Shown: positions 37,282-46,637, counted from the stretch's first letter. The stretch: DNA of 64,000 nt from Pseudoxanthomonas indica (GCF_900167565.1 NZ_FUZV01000002.1:1-64000); one strand, 5' to 3'. Notes: generated by a model not told the origin, from the sequence alone. A program made the numbers and translations.

Positions 37282-38208
37282 TCAAACTGTCCCGGAGCCG
37301 GGCAAGTCATCCAGGAATGCCTGCAGCGCCGGCGAACGTCGCCGGTTGAGCAGTTCCAACTGGTACAGCGGGCGGGTGAACAACACCTGTTGATCCATCG
37401 TCAACGCGCGCACGCGGCGCATGGCGATCAGATCTTCCACCACCACCGATGGCAGCAGCGCCACGCCGGCCCCTGCCGCCACCGCCCGCGCAATCGCTTC
37501 GTTGCTGCCGATGGCCAGCTGCTGGCGGGGGGTGATGCCATGCGAGCGCAGTACTTCCTGGGCCACCCGACGCGTGCCGGAGCCCGGCTCGCGCAACAGC
37601 CAGGTCTGTTCGCTCAGCGCGGCAGCGGTGGTGCGGCGGCTGCCGGCCTTGCCCATGTCTTCCGGCGCGATGATCACCAGCGCTTCCTCGCGCCAGATGC
37701 GGGTGTCGATGCGCGGGTCTTCCACCGGGCCTTCCACGATCGCCGCATCCACCTCGCAGTTGATGATGGCCTCGGCGATCTGCGCGGTATTGGCCACCAC
37801 CAGCTCCACCGCGATATCCGGATGGCGGCGGGCAAAAGCGGCGATGTGCGCAGGCAGCCAGTAGCCGGCCACGGTGGTGCTGGCGCCGATGCGCAGGCCA
37901 CCCTTGCGCAGCCCGACCCGCTCGCGCACGTCTTCCAGCGCAATCCGCTCCATCGCGAAAATGCCACGGGCATGCTCGAACAGCGCCTGGCCGCCTTCGG
38001 TCAGGCGCACCCCGCGCACGCCGCGGCTGCCGCCGGGACCGCGGTCGATCAAGGGCAGGTCCAGCTGATGCTCCAGCTCGCGCACGGCCTTGGACACGGC
38101 GGACTGGGTGATGAAGAGAATCTCAGCGGCCCGCGAGAAGCTTTGCTGCTCCACGACGGCGGCAAAGATGCGGAGCAGGTGCAGATTGAGGGAATGAGGA
38201 ATATTCAT
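37282..38208 (-). CDS. LysR-family transcriptional regulator
   Basis: The 308-residue protein has the LysR winged HTH (LRIFAAVVEQQSFSRAAEIL, ITQSAVSKAVRELEHQL) and a periplasmic-binding-like effector domain. It is divergent from the YeiH-family gene, the classic arrangement for YeiE/CysB-like regulators of that transporter. The ATG at 38206-38208 is chosen over one 30 nt upstream by fit to the family. The effector is not known; in E. coli YeiE has been linked to sulfite. Confidence 0.93.
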   Translation of the reverse strand: MNIPHSLNLHLLRIFAAVVEQQSFSRAAEILFITQSAVSKAVRELEHQLDLPLIDRGPGGSRGVRGVRLTEGGQALFEHARGIFAMERIALEDVRERVGLRKGGLRIGASTTVAGYWLPAHIAAFARRHPDIAVELVVANTAQIAEAIINCEVDAAIVEGPVEDPRIDTRIWREEALVIIAPEDMGKAGSRRTTAAALSEQTWLLREPGSGTRRVAQEVLRSHGITPRQQLAIGSNEAIARAVAAGAGVALLPSVVVEDLIAMRRVRALTMDQQVLFTRPLYQLELLNRRRSPALQAFLDDLPGSGTV

Positions 38209-38210
38209 GC

Positions 38211-38238
38211 ATGAGTGAGTTATATGCATTGGACTCAT
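38211..38238. promoter_or_regulatory. Inverted repeat in LysR/YeiH intergenic region
   Basis: ATGAGT (38211-38216) and ACTCAT (38233-38238) form an inverted repeat with 16 nt between them, and ATGCAT occurs at both 38208-38213 and 38224-38229. The AT-rich patch lies just upstream of the LysR start and faces the YeiH gene, as LysR binding sites usually do. Confidence 0.4.
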
Positions 38239-38291
38239 TCTGCCACGGCCACTAAGGTGCCGCGCATCGGCTGTCCTTTGTTGTCCTGTCC

Positions 38292-39347
38292 ATGTCTTCG
38301 CAATCGTTGCCCGGTCTGTCCATCCCCCCGCACGCCCCCGGCCGCTGGCCCGGCCTGCTGCTGGCCGTGGCCCTGGCCGGCATCGGCCTGTGGCTGGCCA
38401 GCCTGCCCAGCGTGCAGGGCTGGGGCATCAGCGCGCTGACCGCGGCGATCCTGCTGGGCATCGTTGCCGGCAACACCGTGTTCCCGCGCATCGCCGGCCA
38501 GGCCGCGCCGGGCGTGGATTTCGCCAAGAGCACGCTGCTGCGGCTGGGCATCGTGCTGTACGGATTCCGGGTGACCTTCCAGGACATCGTCCAGGTCGGC
38601 ACCGCCGGCCTGGTGATCGACGCGATCATCGTGGCCTCGGTGTTCCTGCTGGCGGTCTGGCTGGGCACGCGGGTGTTCAAGCTGGATCGCGAAACCTCGA
38701 TGCTGATCGGCGCCGGCAGCGCCATCTGCGGCGCCGCCGCGGTGATGGCCACCGAGCCGGTGGTCAAGGCGCAGGCGCACAAGGTCTCGGTGGCGGTGGC
38801 CACCGTGGTGGTGTTCGGCACGCTGGGGATGTTCCTGTATCCGGCGCTGTATCCGCACCTGGTCGCCAGCCTGGGCATCAGCGAACACGCTTACGGCGTC
38901 TATGCCGGCTCGACCATCCACGAAGTGGCGCAGGTGGTGGTGGCAGGCAAGTCGATCAGCGAAGCGGCCGCCTCGGTCGCGGTGATCGAGAAAATGATCC
39001 GGGTGATGCTGCTGGCGCCGTTCCTGCTGATCCTGTCGGCGCGGCTGGGCGGCACGCAGGCCGGCGAAGGCAAGCCCAAGCTGATGATTCCCTGGTTCGC
39101 GGTGCTGTTCATCGCGGTGAGCCTGTTCAATTCCCTGCACCTGCTGCCGGCCAGCTGGGTCGCGGCCATCGTGCAGCTGGATACCGTAATCCTGGCCACG
39201 GCCATGGCCGCGCTGGGCCTGCGCACCCACGCCGGCGCCATCCGCCAGGCCGGGCTCAAGCCGCTGCTGTTGGCGCTGTGCCTGTTCGCCTTCCTGATCC
39301 TGGGCGGCGGCGCGATCAACCTGCTCGTCACCCATCTGCTGGGTTGA
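38292..39347 (+). CDS. YeiH/UPF0324 family membrane protein (putative sulfate exporter)
   Basis: The 351-residue protein has about ten hydrophobic segments and the family landmarks GIVLYGFRVTFQDI, IGAGSAICGAAAVMA and the conserved AGSTIHEVAQVVVAG. It sits in the inner membrane. The family is annotated as a possible sulfate exporter on weak grounds; the link with a LysR regulator of the CysB-like group is common. It is followed 83 nt later by DUF2946. Confidence 0.9.
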   Translation: MSSQSLPGLSIPPHAPGRWPGLLLAVALAGIGLWLASLPSVQGWGISALTAAILLGIVAGNTVFPRIAGQAAPGVDFAKSTLLRLGIVLYGFRVTFQDIVQVGTAGLVIDAIIVASVFLLAVWLGTRVFKLDRETSMLIGAGSAICGAAAVMATEPVVKAQAHKVSVAVATVVVFGTLGMFLYPALYPHLVASLGISEHAYGVYAGSTIHEVAQVVVAGKSISEAAASVAVIEKMIRVMLLAPFLLILSARLGGTQAGEGKPKLMIPWFAVLFIAVSLFNSLHLLPASWVAAIVQLDTVILATAMAALGLRTHAGAIRQAGLKPLLLALCLFAFLILGGGAINLLVTHLLG

Positions 39348-39417
39348 GGCTCAGGCCCGGCGCTGACTTGCGACATCGGGTCGCAGCTTGTGGGGCTGCC
39401 GCGGCCATCGCAGCCCC

Positions 39418-39423
39418 TACACT
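39418..39423 (+). promoter_or_regulatory. -10-like hexamer close to DUF2946 start
   Basis: TACACT ends 7 nt before the GTG at 39431. If used as a -10 box, transcription would begin at or next to the start codon, giving a leaderless mRNA. No good -35 is visible at 16-18 nt. Confidence 0.3.
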
Positions 39424-39430
39424 ACGCGCC

Positions 39431-39823
39431 GTGATTCGACACCGCGCCCTCCACCGAACCTTTGCAGGCCTGGCCCTGGCGGCCGCCCTGCTGATGGTGT
39501 TCGCGCCGGCGATGAACCGCCTGCTCGCCAGCGCTTCGCCGCAGCTGCTCAACGGATTGACCGAGCTGTGCACGGTATCGGGACTGAAGCTGGTCGATCT
39601 GTCCGGGTTGGAAGCCAAGGGCGCCTCGCCCGTCCAGACCGTGATGGCCGACTGTCCGTACTGCGTGTTGCTGGGGCCGGTCCTGCTCAGCCTGATCGTG
39701 CTGGCCGCCTGCCTGTTTCCCCGTCGAGTGGACCTCGCGCCGCAATGGCGTGATCGACTCGCGCCCTGGCCGGCGCCGCCGCCGCGCGGTCTGGGTTCGC
39801 GCGGACCACCGCTGGTTCTCTGA
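39431..39823 (+). CDS. DUF2946 family membrane protein
   Basis: The 130-residue product starts at GTG 39431 and has an N-terminal hydrophobic segment (about 9-26), a periplasmic loop with the paired cysteines of ADCPYCVLLG, a second membrane segment (about 83-98) and a Pro/Arg-rich tail. DUF2946 proteins often precede TonB-dependent receptors for copper or other metals, and here one starts 86 nt downstream. The CPYC pair could bind metal. The role is unproven. Confidence 0.82.
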   Translation: MIRHRALHRTFAGLALAAALLMVFAPAMNRLLASASPQLLNGLTELCTVSGLKLVDLSGLEAKGASPVQTVMADCPYCVLLGPVLLSLIVLAACLFPRRVDLAPQWRDRLAPWPAPPPRGLGSRGPPLVL

Positions 39824-39909
39824 AAGATTTCTCCATCGCCTGAGCCACGCCGGCTTCCCGCCGCGCGTCTGCGCCTTGGCTTGAATCCGTCTTCTGGAGT
39901 CACCGCCTC

Positions 39910-41988
39910 ATGTTGTCTTCCCTGCGCGCGACGGCAGCCGCCTCGCGCCTGAGCGTGGCGATCACGCTCGCCCTGATTTGTCCTTCCTCGTTGCTTGCGG
40001 CCGAAGCCGCCAGCGCACCCACCGAACTCGATCGCATCGAAGTGCGCGCCCGCAACGCCGGTCCCGTCACCGCGCCCAGCCCACAACAGGCACGCGAACG
40101 CCTGCGCGAGCGCGCCGGCGGCACCGGCCTGGTCGATGCCGAGCGCTATCGCGACGGCCGCGTCAGCAACCTGGTCGATGCCTTGGGGTATGCGCCCGGC
40201 GTGTTCGTGCAGCCGCGCTTCGGCAGCGAGGAATCGCGCCTGTCCATTCGCGGTTCCGCCGTGCAACGCACCTTCCACGGCCGCGGCGTGGAGCTGCTGC
40301 AGGATGGCAGTCCGCTCAACCTGGCCGACGGCGGCTTCGACTTCCAGGCGGTTGAGCCATTGTCGGCGCGCTACATCGAAGTGTGGCGTGGCGCCAATGC
40401 GCTGGAATACGGCGCGGCCACGTTGGGTGGCGCCATCAACTTCGTATCGCCCAGCGGATACAGCGCGCCGCCGCTTGATCTGCGCGCGGAAACCGGCAGC
40501 GACGCCTACCGGCGTGCACAGATCGCGGTGGCCGGCCAGGCCGGCGCCACCGATGGCTACCTGAGCCTGACCGGATTCTCCCAGGACGGTTATCGCGATC
40601 ACGCGCAGCAACAGACCTGGCGTCTGTTCGGCAATGCCGGCCATCGCTTCAGCGACACCCTCGAAGGCCGGGTGTATCTGACCCACGTGGACACCCGCTC
40701 CGAACTGCCCGGCAGCCTGACCCTGGCCGAAGCACGCGACAACCCGCGCGCGGCCGCACCTGCCAACCTCGCCAACGATCAGCGTCGCGACTTCCGCCTG
40801 GATCGCCTTGCCGGCAAGCTGGCCTGGACGCCCGCCGACGGCCAGGAGCTGATGCTGTCGGCGTACTACTCGGACAAGTCGCTGCATCACCCGATCTTCC
40901 AGGTGCTGGATCAGCAAAGCCGCGATGTCGGTGCGGATCTGCGCTGGCGCAGTGACACCACCGTGCACGGGCATCGCAATGTGCTGAGCGCCGGGCTGAG
41001 TCTTGCCCAGGGCGACATCGATGACGATCGCCATCTCAACAACGGTGGTCATGCCGGTGCGCGCAGCAACCGGTTCCGCCAGCGTGCGCGCAACGCCAAG
41101 CTGTACGCGGAGAACCAGTACTGGGTCTCCCGCGATCTGAGCCTGGCCCTGGGTGCGCAGGCCCTGCGCTCGGATCGGCGCAGCCAGGATCTCTTCATCA
41201 GCGGCGGGCGTGACGAGAGTTTCGATGTCGACTACGCGGGCGTCAGTCCCAAGCTCGGCCTGCGCTGGCGGCTGGATGCGGACAGCGAACTGTTCGCCAA
41301 TCTGAGCCGCAGCCTGGAGCCGCCGAGTTTCGGTGAACTCAGCGGTGGCCCCAACGTCACCCCGGTGGACGAACAGCGAGCGACCACGCGCGAAATCGGC
41401 TTCCGTCGGCAGACCCCGGCGCTGTCACTGGACCTGGTGTACTACCGCGCCAGCGTGCAGGACGAACTGCTGTCGTTGACCGATGGCCAGGGCAATCCGC
41501 TCGGCACCACCAATGCCGCGCACACGCTGCACCAGGGCATCGAAGCGGGCATGGACTGGCGCTTCGCCCAGGCCTGGAGCGCATCGTTCAACTATCTGTG
41601 GAACGACTTCCGCTTCGACCGCGATCCGGTCTACGGCAACAACACCCTGGCCGGCCTGCCGCCGCAACAACTGCGCGCGCAACTGCGCTGGCAGCCGCGG
41701 ACCGGGCTGTACCTGTCGCCGAACATCGATTGGGCGCCCCAGGACTACTACATCGATCACGCCAATACCTTCCGCGCGCCCGGTTACGTGGTGCTGGGCC
41801 TGCGTATCGGCGGAGAAGTCGGCAAGGACTGGAGCTGGTTTGCCGACGCGCGCAACCTGCAGGACCGCCGCTGGATCGCCAGCACCGGGGTGATCGCCAA
41901 CGCGATGGGCCGCGACAGCCGCAACTTCCTGCCTGGCGACGGGCGCTCTTTCTATGTCAGCCTGCAGTGGCGGCCCGGCATGAACTGA
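39910..41988 (+). CDS. TonB-dependent outer-membrane receptor
   Basis: The 692-residue protein has a signal peptide (ends near LLAAEA), an N-terminal TonB-box-like segment (LDRIEVRAR), a plug domain (about 60-185, with RLSIRGSAVQRTFHGRG, and ANALEYGAATLGGAINFVSP) and a 22-strand barrel ending in the aromatic-rich YVSLQWRPGMN. The ligand is not readable: FecA-like siderophore receptors are similar, and the DUF2946 neighbour suggests a metal complex. It is probably co-transcribed with DUF2946. Confidence 0.93.
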   Translation: MLSSLRATAAASRLSVAITLALICPSSLLAAEAASAPTELDRIEVRARNAGPVTAPSPQQARERLRERAGGTGLVDAERYRDGRVSNLVDALGYAPGVFVQPRFGSEESRLSIRGSAVQRTFHGRGVELLQDGSPLNLADGGFDFQAVEPLSARYIEVWRGANALEYGAATLGGAINFVSPSGYSAPPLDLRAETGSDAYRRAQIAVAGQAGATDGYLSLTGFSQDGYRDHAQQQTWRLFGNAGHRFSDTLEGRVYLTHVDTRSELPGSLTLAEARDNPRAAAPANLANDQRRDFRLDRLAGKLAWTPADGQELMLSAYYSDKSLHHPIFQVLDQQSRDVGADLRWRSDTTVHGHRNVLSAGLSLAQGDIDDDRHLNNGGHAGARSNRFRQRARNAKLYAENQYWVSRDLSLALGAQALRSDRRSQDLFISGGRDESFDVDYAGVSPKLGLRWRLDADSELFANLSRSLEPPSFGELSGGPNVTPVDEQRATTREIGFRRQTPALSLDLVYYRASVQDELLSLTDGQGNPLGTTNAAHTLHQGIEAGMDWRFAQAWSASFNYLWNDFRFDRDPVYGNNTLAGLPPQQLRAQLRWQPRTGLYLSPNIDWAPQDYYIDHANTFRAPGYVVLGLRIGGEVGKDWSWFADARNLQDRRWIASTGVIANAMGRDSRNFLPGDGRSFYVSLQWRPGMN

Positions 41989-42091
41989 GCGCGGCACGGC
42001 GGGCGACGGGCGGCGTGCAACCCTTCGCCCGTCTGCTGCATCTGAACAAGGACCCGCCCGCGTAACGCAGGCGAACGCCAGGGATGCATGC

Positions 42092-43654
42092 ATGAAGATT
42101 CTGTCGCTGCTGTTCACCGCCATGCTGACCTTCTGGCAGGCCCTGACCGCCACCGCGTCATTGCCTGCCGCTGCGCCTGCGGCCATGGCGGCTGCCGCCG
42201 CGACGACGCTGCCCGCAGCCGCTGCGGCGCCGGCCGGGCTGGAGGATTACCTGCACGAGAAGATGGCGCACAAGCGCATCCCGGGCATGCAGGTGGCGGT
42301 GGTGCGCGATGGCCGCATGGTGTTTTCCGGCAGCTACGGCGTGGCCAATCTGCAGGATCAGATCGCGGTGACGCCTGGCTCGGTGTTCTCGATCAATTCG
42401 GCCACCAAGACCTTCACCGGCGTGGCCATCCTGCAACTGGTACAGGACGGCAAGCTGGAACTGGACGCGCCCATCAGCCGTTACCTGGACGGCTTGCCGG
42501 TGCAATGGCAAACCATCCGCGTGCGCCAGCTGCTCAATCACACCTCCGGCCTGCCCGACATCCTGGTGCCGCCGCGCGCGCAGGGCACCGGTGTGCTGGT
42601 CGGCGACGGCGGCGAAGAACAGGCCTGGGAAAAGGTGCAGACCCTGCCGATGGATTTCCCCACCGGCAGCGCGTACCGCTACAACCAGACCAACTACGTG
42701 ATCCTCGGCAAAATCATCGACAAGCTGTCAGGTCAGCCGTTCTCCGACTTCATCCGCCAGCGTCAATTCGTCCCGGCCGGGATGACCACGGCGACGTTTG
42801 GCGACTCGCGTGACGTGACCGCGCACCGCGCCGTGCCCTATCGCTATCCGCAAGGCGCGGTCAGTGGGCGTGCCGGTGCACTGGAAAACGCCTTCGATGA
42901 ATTTCCTGCTTTCCTGCGCACCGGCGCCGGCATCAATGCCAGCGCCGACGACATCGCGCGCTGGTTGATCGCGTTGCAACAAGGCCGCCTGCTGTCGGCC
43001 GAACAGCGGGCCGCGTTGTGGTCGCCGGGCCGGTTCAATGACGGGCGCGCCACGCCGTGGGCCAATGGCTGGCCGGTGGTCGCACGCGAAGAGCATCCGG
43101 CCGTCGCCGGCATCGGCGGCCGTCGCTCGGCGTTCTACGTCTATCCGCAGGATGATCTGGCGGTGGTGGTGTTGACCAACCTGGCCGGCGCCAATCCAGA
43201 GGATTTCATCGATGAAATTGCCGGCTTCTGGTTGCCGGAATTGAGTGCGGCCAATGGCGGTGGCCTGCCGGGCAACGTCAAGGCCCTGCGCAAGGCGCTG
43301 ATCGCGCACGACTGGCGCGATGGTCCGGCACGGGTGGCCGAACTCAAGCGTGCCGATCCCGGTTTCGACGTCAGCGAAGATCAACTCAACCGCTGGGGTT
43401 GGCGGCTGGTGGCGGACGAAGGCAAGACCCGCGAAGGCCTCGCCGTGCTGGAACTCAATACCGTGCTGTACCCGCGCAGCGGCAACACCTACGACACGCT
43501 GGCCGAAGCCCATGCGCTGGGCGGTGATCGCGCGGCAGCGATCCGCAACTATCAACGCTCATTGGAACTGGATCCCGGCAACGGACACGCCGTGGACGAA
43601 CTGCGCAAGTTGGGCGTGACGCAGCAGGCCATCGACACGAACCAGCGGCAGTGA
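42092..43654 (+). CDS. Secreted serine hydrolase (beta-lactamase fold) with C-terminal TPR-like extension
   Basis: The 520-residue protein has an N-terminal signal and Ala-rich linker, a class C beta-lactamase-like domain with SATK (Ser nucleophile) in INSATKTFTG, RYNQTNYVILG as the second motif region and GGRRSAF in place of a typical third motif. The last 150 residues are helical and include ALGGDRAAAIRNYQRSLELDPGNG, which resembles a TPR. The substrate is unknown. It ends 56 nt before a second member of the same family. Confidence 0.88.
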   Translation: MKILSLLFTAMLTFWQALTATASLPAAAPAAMAAAAATTLPAAAAAPAGLEDYLHEKMAHKRIPGMQVAVVRDGRMVFSGSYGVANLQDQIAVTPGSVFSINSATKTFTGVAILQLVQDGKLELDAPISRYLDGLPVQWQTIRVRQLLNHTSGLPDILVPPRAQGTGVLVGDGGEEQAWEKVQTLPMDFPTGSAYRYNQTNYVILGKIIDKLSGQPFSDFIRQRQFVPAGMTTATFGDSRDVTAHRAVPYRYPQGAVSGRAGALENAFDEFPAFLRTGAGINASADDIARWLIALQQGRLLSAEQRAALWSPGRFNDGRATPWANGWPVVAREEHPAVAGIGGRRSAFYVYPQDDLAVVVLTNLAGANPEDFIDEIAGFWLPELSAANGGGLPGNVKALRKALIAHDWRDGPARVAELKRADPGFDVSEDQLNRWGWRLVADEGKTREGLAVLELNTVLYPRSGNTYDTLAEAHALGGDRAAAIRNYQRSLELDPGNGHAVDELRKLGVTQQAIDTNQRQ

Positions 43655-43710
43655 ACCCCGGCGCCCGCGCCGGCTACACTCCGGCCACGACACGGGAGCG
43701 GGGATCGGGG

Positions 43711-44964
43711 ATGGGCAATGGATTCAACGCCGGCCGGCGCAAGCTGGCCGGACAGTTCGCGGCGGCCGGTCTGCTGTCGCTGGCACCGGCTTCGCTGTGG
43801 GCCATCTCGCCGACGCGTTATGACCACCCGTGGATTCCCGATGATCAGTTCCTGGCCGACCTGCCCGAGTGGATGAGCGCCTTCGGCGTGCCCGGCGTGG
43901 GCATTGCGGTGCTGGAAGCGGGCGAGGTGGCGTGGACGCATTCGGTGGGCATGGCCGACACCGCCACTGGCAAGCCGGTGGAAGAAGGCTCGCGGTTTGA
44001 ATGCGCGTCACTGAGCAAACCCGTGTTCGCCTGCCTGGTGCTGCAACTGGTGGATGCCGGGCGCATCGATCTGGAGGCGCCGCTGTTCCGCTACCTGCGC
44101 CCGGATTATCTGGCCAGCGACGACCCGCGCCTGTCGCGCATCACCGTGCGTGATGTGCTGCGCCATACCACTGGCCTGCCCAACTGGCGCGAACATCCCG
44201 AGCGCACGCCGCTGCGTACCATCGCCGAGCCGGGCGCGGAAATCCGCTACTCGGGCGAGGCCTTCTTCTGGCTGCAGCTGGCGGTGGAAGCGGTCTGTGA
44301 TGAAAGCCTGGATCGCTTGGCGCAGCGCCTGCTGTTCGCGCCGGCCGGCATGCAGCGCAGCACCTATACCTGGAACGCCGATGCCGCCCGTGACTCGGTG
44401 ATGGGCGTGGCGGCGCCGGGTGAAACGCCGCCGGTGCAGACCTTCCGCGAGCAATGGGCGATCCTGCAGCGAATCGCCGACGCCGAAGGCAAGCCGATTG
44501 CCGACTGGCGTTGGCCGGATGCGGTGCGCCTGCAGCCGCGTGCGGTGGCCTTGAGCGACAGCGCGCACTTCGTCTGGCCGGGCGATCTGATTGCCAATTC
44601 CGCCGCCAGCCTGCGCGGACCGGTGAGCGACTACGTGCGCTTCCTCGACTTCGCCATGCGTGACAGCGAACACGGCGGCGCGCTGCGCCCGGCCACGCGC
44701 GATGCGATGTTCTCGCCGCAATTTCCGGTGCGGGCGGGCTGGATCGACAAGGGCCTGGGCTGGAATCTCGAAATGATTGGCGAAGGCCAGCGCTGGTGCT
44801 GGCATGGCGGCGCCAATGCCGGCCGCTACAAGACCTTCGTGGTCGGCGATCCGCTGCGCCGGCGCGGCATCGCGGTGATGACCAATGGCGGCGGCGCCAC
44901 GCCGGTGTACCAGCGCGTGCTGCGCAACGCCATCGGGCGCGACATGCTGGCCTTCGATATCTGA
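43711..44964 (+). CDS. Serine hydrolase (beta-lactamase fold), probable Tat substrate
   Basis: The 417-residue protein begins at ATG 43711. Its N-terminus (GRRKLAGQFAAAGLL) has twin arginines before a hydrophobic stretch and ends in SLWA, consistent with export by Tat. The catalytic motif SLSK lies near residues 99-102, followed by RYSGEAFFWLQ and WHGGANAG near the C-terminus as second and third motifs. The family covers D-Ala carboxypeptidases, esterases and beta-lactamases. It is likely in one operon with the preceding hydrolase gene. Confidence 0.88.
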   Translation: MGNGFNAGRRKLAGQFAAAGLLSLAPASLWAISPTRYDHPWIPDDQFLADLPEWMSAFGVPGVGIAVLEAGEVAWTHSVGMADTATGKPVEEGSRFECASLSKPVFACLVLQLVDAGRIDLEAPLFRYLRPDYLASDDPRLSRITVRDVLRHTTGLPNWREHPERTPLRTIAEPGAEIRYSGEAFFWLQLAVEAVCDESLDRLAQRLLFAPAGMQRSTYTWNADAARDSVMGVAAPGETPPVQTFREQWAILQRIADAEGKPIADWRWPDAVRLQPRAVALSDSAHFVWPGDLIANSAASLRGPVSDYVRFLDFAMRDSEHGGALRPATRDAMFSPQFPVRAGWIDKGLGWNLEMIGEGQRWCWHGGANAGRYKTFVVGDPLRRRGIAVMTNGGGATPVYQRVLRNAIGRDMLAFDI

Positions 44965-44999
44965 GGCCGGCGTACTGGCCGCGGCAGGCTCGCTGCGGC

Positions 45000-45005
45000 G
45001 ACAAT
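45000..45005 (+). promoter_or_regulatory. -10-like hexamer close to esterase start
   Basis: GACAAT ends 7 nt before the ATG at 45013. If it is a -10 box the transcript would have no leader, and the ATG at 45004 would be outside it. The -35 region is poor (TGGCCG at 18 nt). Confidence 0.25.
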
Positions 45006-45012
45006 GGCCGGC

Positions 45013-45696
45013 ATGGATACCCACCCCACTGCATTGCTCGACACCGTGGAGCAGGAAACCGGCGCCGCGCCGGCCTGGTCCGTCCTCTGGTTGCACGGCC
45101 TGGGCGCCGATGGCCACGATTTCGCGCCGATCGTGCCCGAGCTGGTACGCCCGGACTGGCCGGCGCTGCGCTTCGTCTTCCCGCACGCGCCGGTGCGCGC
45201 AGTGACCATCAACAACGGCGTGCGCATGCGCGCCTGGTACGACATCGTCGGCATGGACTTCGCCACCCGCGCCGACAGCGACGGCATCGAGGAATCGATC
45301 GTCCAGGTGCAGTCTCTGATTGATCGCGAACTGGCGCGCGGCATGGCGCCGGAACGGCTGTTGCTGGCCGGCTTCTCGCAGGGCGGGGCGATTGCCCTCA
45401 GCGCCGCACTGCGGCGTTCGCAGCCGCTGGCCGGGGTGATTGCGCTGTCCACCTACCTGCCGGGCATGGAGCTTGCCGCGCAGAAACTGGCCGATCAGGC
45501 CACCCGCCAACCCGTGTTCATGGCCCACGGCAGCGGCGACCCGGTGATTCCGATGGTGCATGCGCAACGCAGCGCGCAGGCGCTGCAGGCCATGGGCTTC
45601 GCTGTCCAATGGCATGCCTACCCGATGGGCCATCAGGTCTGCGCCGAAGAGATCGCCGCACTGGCTGACTGGATGTCGGGACTTTTTGCGTTGTGA
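45013..45696 (+). CDS. Carboxylesterase/phospholipase family alpha/beta hydrolase
   Basis: From ATG 45013 the protein has 227 residues; ATG 45004 would add three. It has the acyl-protein thioesterase/EstB-type pattern: LWLHGLGADGHDF (oxyanion region), nucleophile in LAGFSQGGAIAL, Asp in HGSGDPVIPM and His in YPMGHQVC. It is soluble and cytoplasmic and hydrolyses short-chain carboxylesters in characterised relatives. A weak AAAAC/GTTTT hairpin with T-run follows at about 45700-45713. Confidence 0.92.
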   Translation: MDTHPTALLDTVEQETGAAPAWSVLWLHGLGADGHDFAPIVPELVRPDWPALRFVFPHAPVRAVTINNGVRMRAWYDIVGMDFATRADSDGIEESIVQVQSLIDRELARGMAPERLLLAGFSQGGAIALSAALRRSQPLAGVIALSTYLPGMELAAQKLADQATRQPVFMAHGSGDPVIPMVHAQRSAQALQAMGFAVQWHAYPMGHQVCAEEIAALADWMSGLFAL

Positions 45697-45806
45697 CGGA
45701 AAACGACGGTTTTTGCCACGGATGACGGCCGCTCGCGCGAGGGCTACTATCCACGGCAACCGCTGTGAACATCCTCCCTGCCGTTGAGCCCAAGGAACAG
45801 CGTCCC

Positions 45807-46562
45807 GTGAAAGTGGTCATTGCCGACGACGAATCACTGGCCCGCGATCGACTGCGTGCGCTGCTGGCCGAACATGCCGGCATCGAAGTCGTGGCCGAGG
45901 CGGAAAACGGGCTGGAAGCCCTGCAGGCCTGCGCCGAACACCAACCCGACGTGGTGCTGCTGGACATCGCCATGCCCGGCGTGGACGGCCTGGAAGCGGC
46001 GCGCCATCTGGCCGCGTTCGACCCGCGCCCGGCGGTGGTGTTCTGCACCGCCTACGACGCCCATGCGCTGTCGGCCTTCGAGGCCGCGGCCATCGACTAC
46101 CTGATGAAACCCATCCGCGCCGAGCGCCTGCTGGCGGCGCTGGATCGGGCGCGCATGTTCATCGCCGGCCGCGGCGGCAACGGCGCCGGCAATGGCCACG
46201 CCGGCAATGGCGAAGCGTTGCGGCCGAGCGCGCGCACGCACCTCTGTGCGCGTCTGCGTGGCAGCCTGCGGCTGATTCCCATCGATGAAGTGCACTACCT
46301 GCAGGCCGAGGAAAAGTACGTGGTGGTGCACCACGCCCGCGGCGAGGACTTGATCGAGGAATCGCTGAAATCGCTGGAAGAGGAGTTTGCCGAACGCTTC
46401 GTGCGCATCCACCGCAATTGCCTGGTGGCCCGGCACGAGCTGGTTGAACTCAAGCGCGTGGGCGACGGCCATGTGCAGGCGATCCTGCGCCACGCCAAGG
46501 CGCCGCTGGAAGTCAGCCGCCGCTGCGTGGCCGGCCTGCGCGAGACGGTCAAGAACCTCTGA
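45807..46562 (+). CDS. LytTR-family response regulator (AlgR-like)
   Basis: The 251-residue protein has a receiver domain with phospho-acceptor Asp53 in LLDIAMPGVDG, a Gly/Asn-rich linker (about 120-135) and a C-terminal LytTR DNA-binding domain (IDEVHYLQAEEKYVVVH, RIHRNCLVARHEL). I prefer the GTG at 45807, which gives the usual VKVVIADDESLARDRL start after AAGGAAC; a GTG at 45765 would add 14 residues. The partner LytS/AlgZ-type kinase that normally precedes it is not here. hemC follows at 82 nt. Confidence 0.92.
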   Translation: MKVVIADDESLARDRLRALLAEHAGIEVVAEAENGLEALQACAEHQPDVVLLDIAMPGVDGLEAARHLAAFDPRPAVVFCTAYDAHALSAFEAAAIDYLMKPIRAERLLAALDRARMFIAGRGGNGAGNGHAGNGEALRPSARTHLCARLRGSLRLIPIDEVHYLQAEEKYVVVHHARGEDLIEESLKSLEEEFAERFVRIHRNCLVARHELVELKRVGDGHVQAILRHAKAPLEVSRRCVAGLRETVKNL

Positions 46563-46631
46563 ACCGCCGCTGCGCTGCGGCGCAGTGACGCAGCGCGGCC
46601 CGGATCGATTCCCGTGGCGCGGGCTTGCGCC

Positions 46632-46637
46632 GATAAT
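46632..46637 (+). promoter_or_regulatory. -10-like hexamer close to hemC start
   Basis: GATAAT ends 6 nt before the hemC ATG (46644); TTCCCG at 46609-46614 gives a weak -35 at 17 nt. Transcription from here would start at the ATG itself, a leaderless arrangement. Confidence 0.4.
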
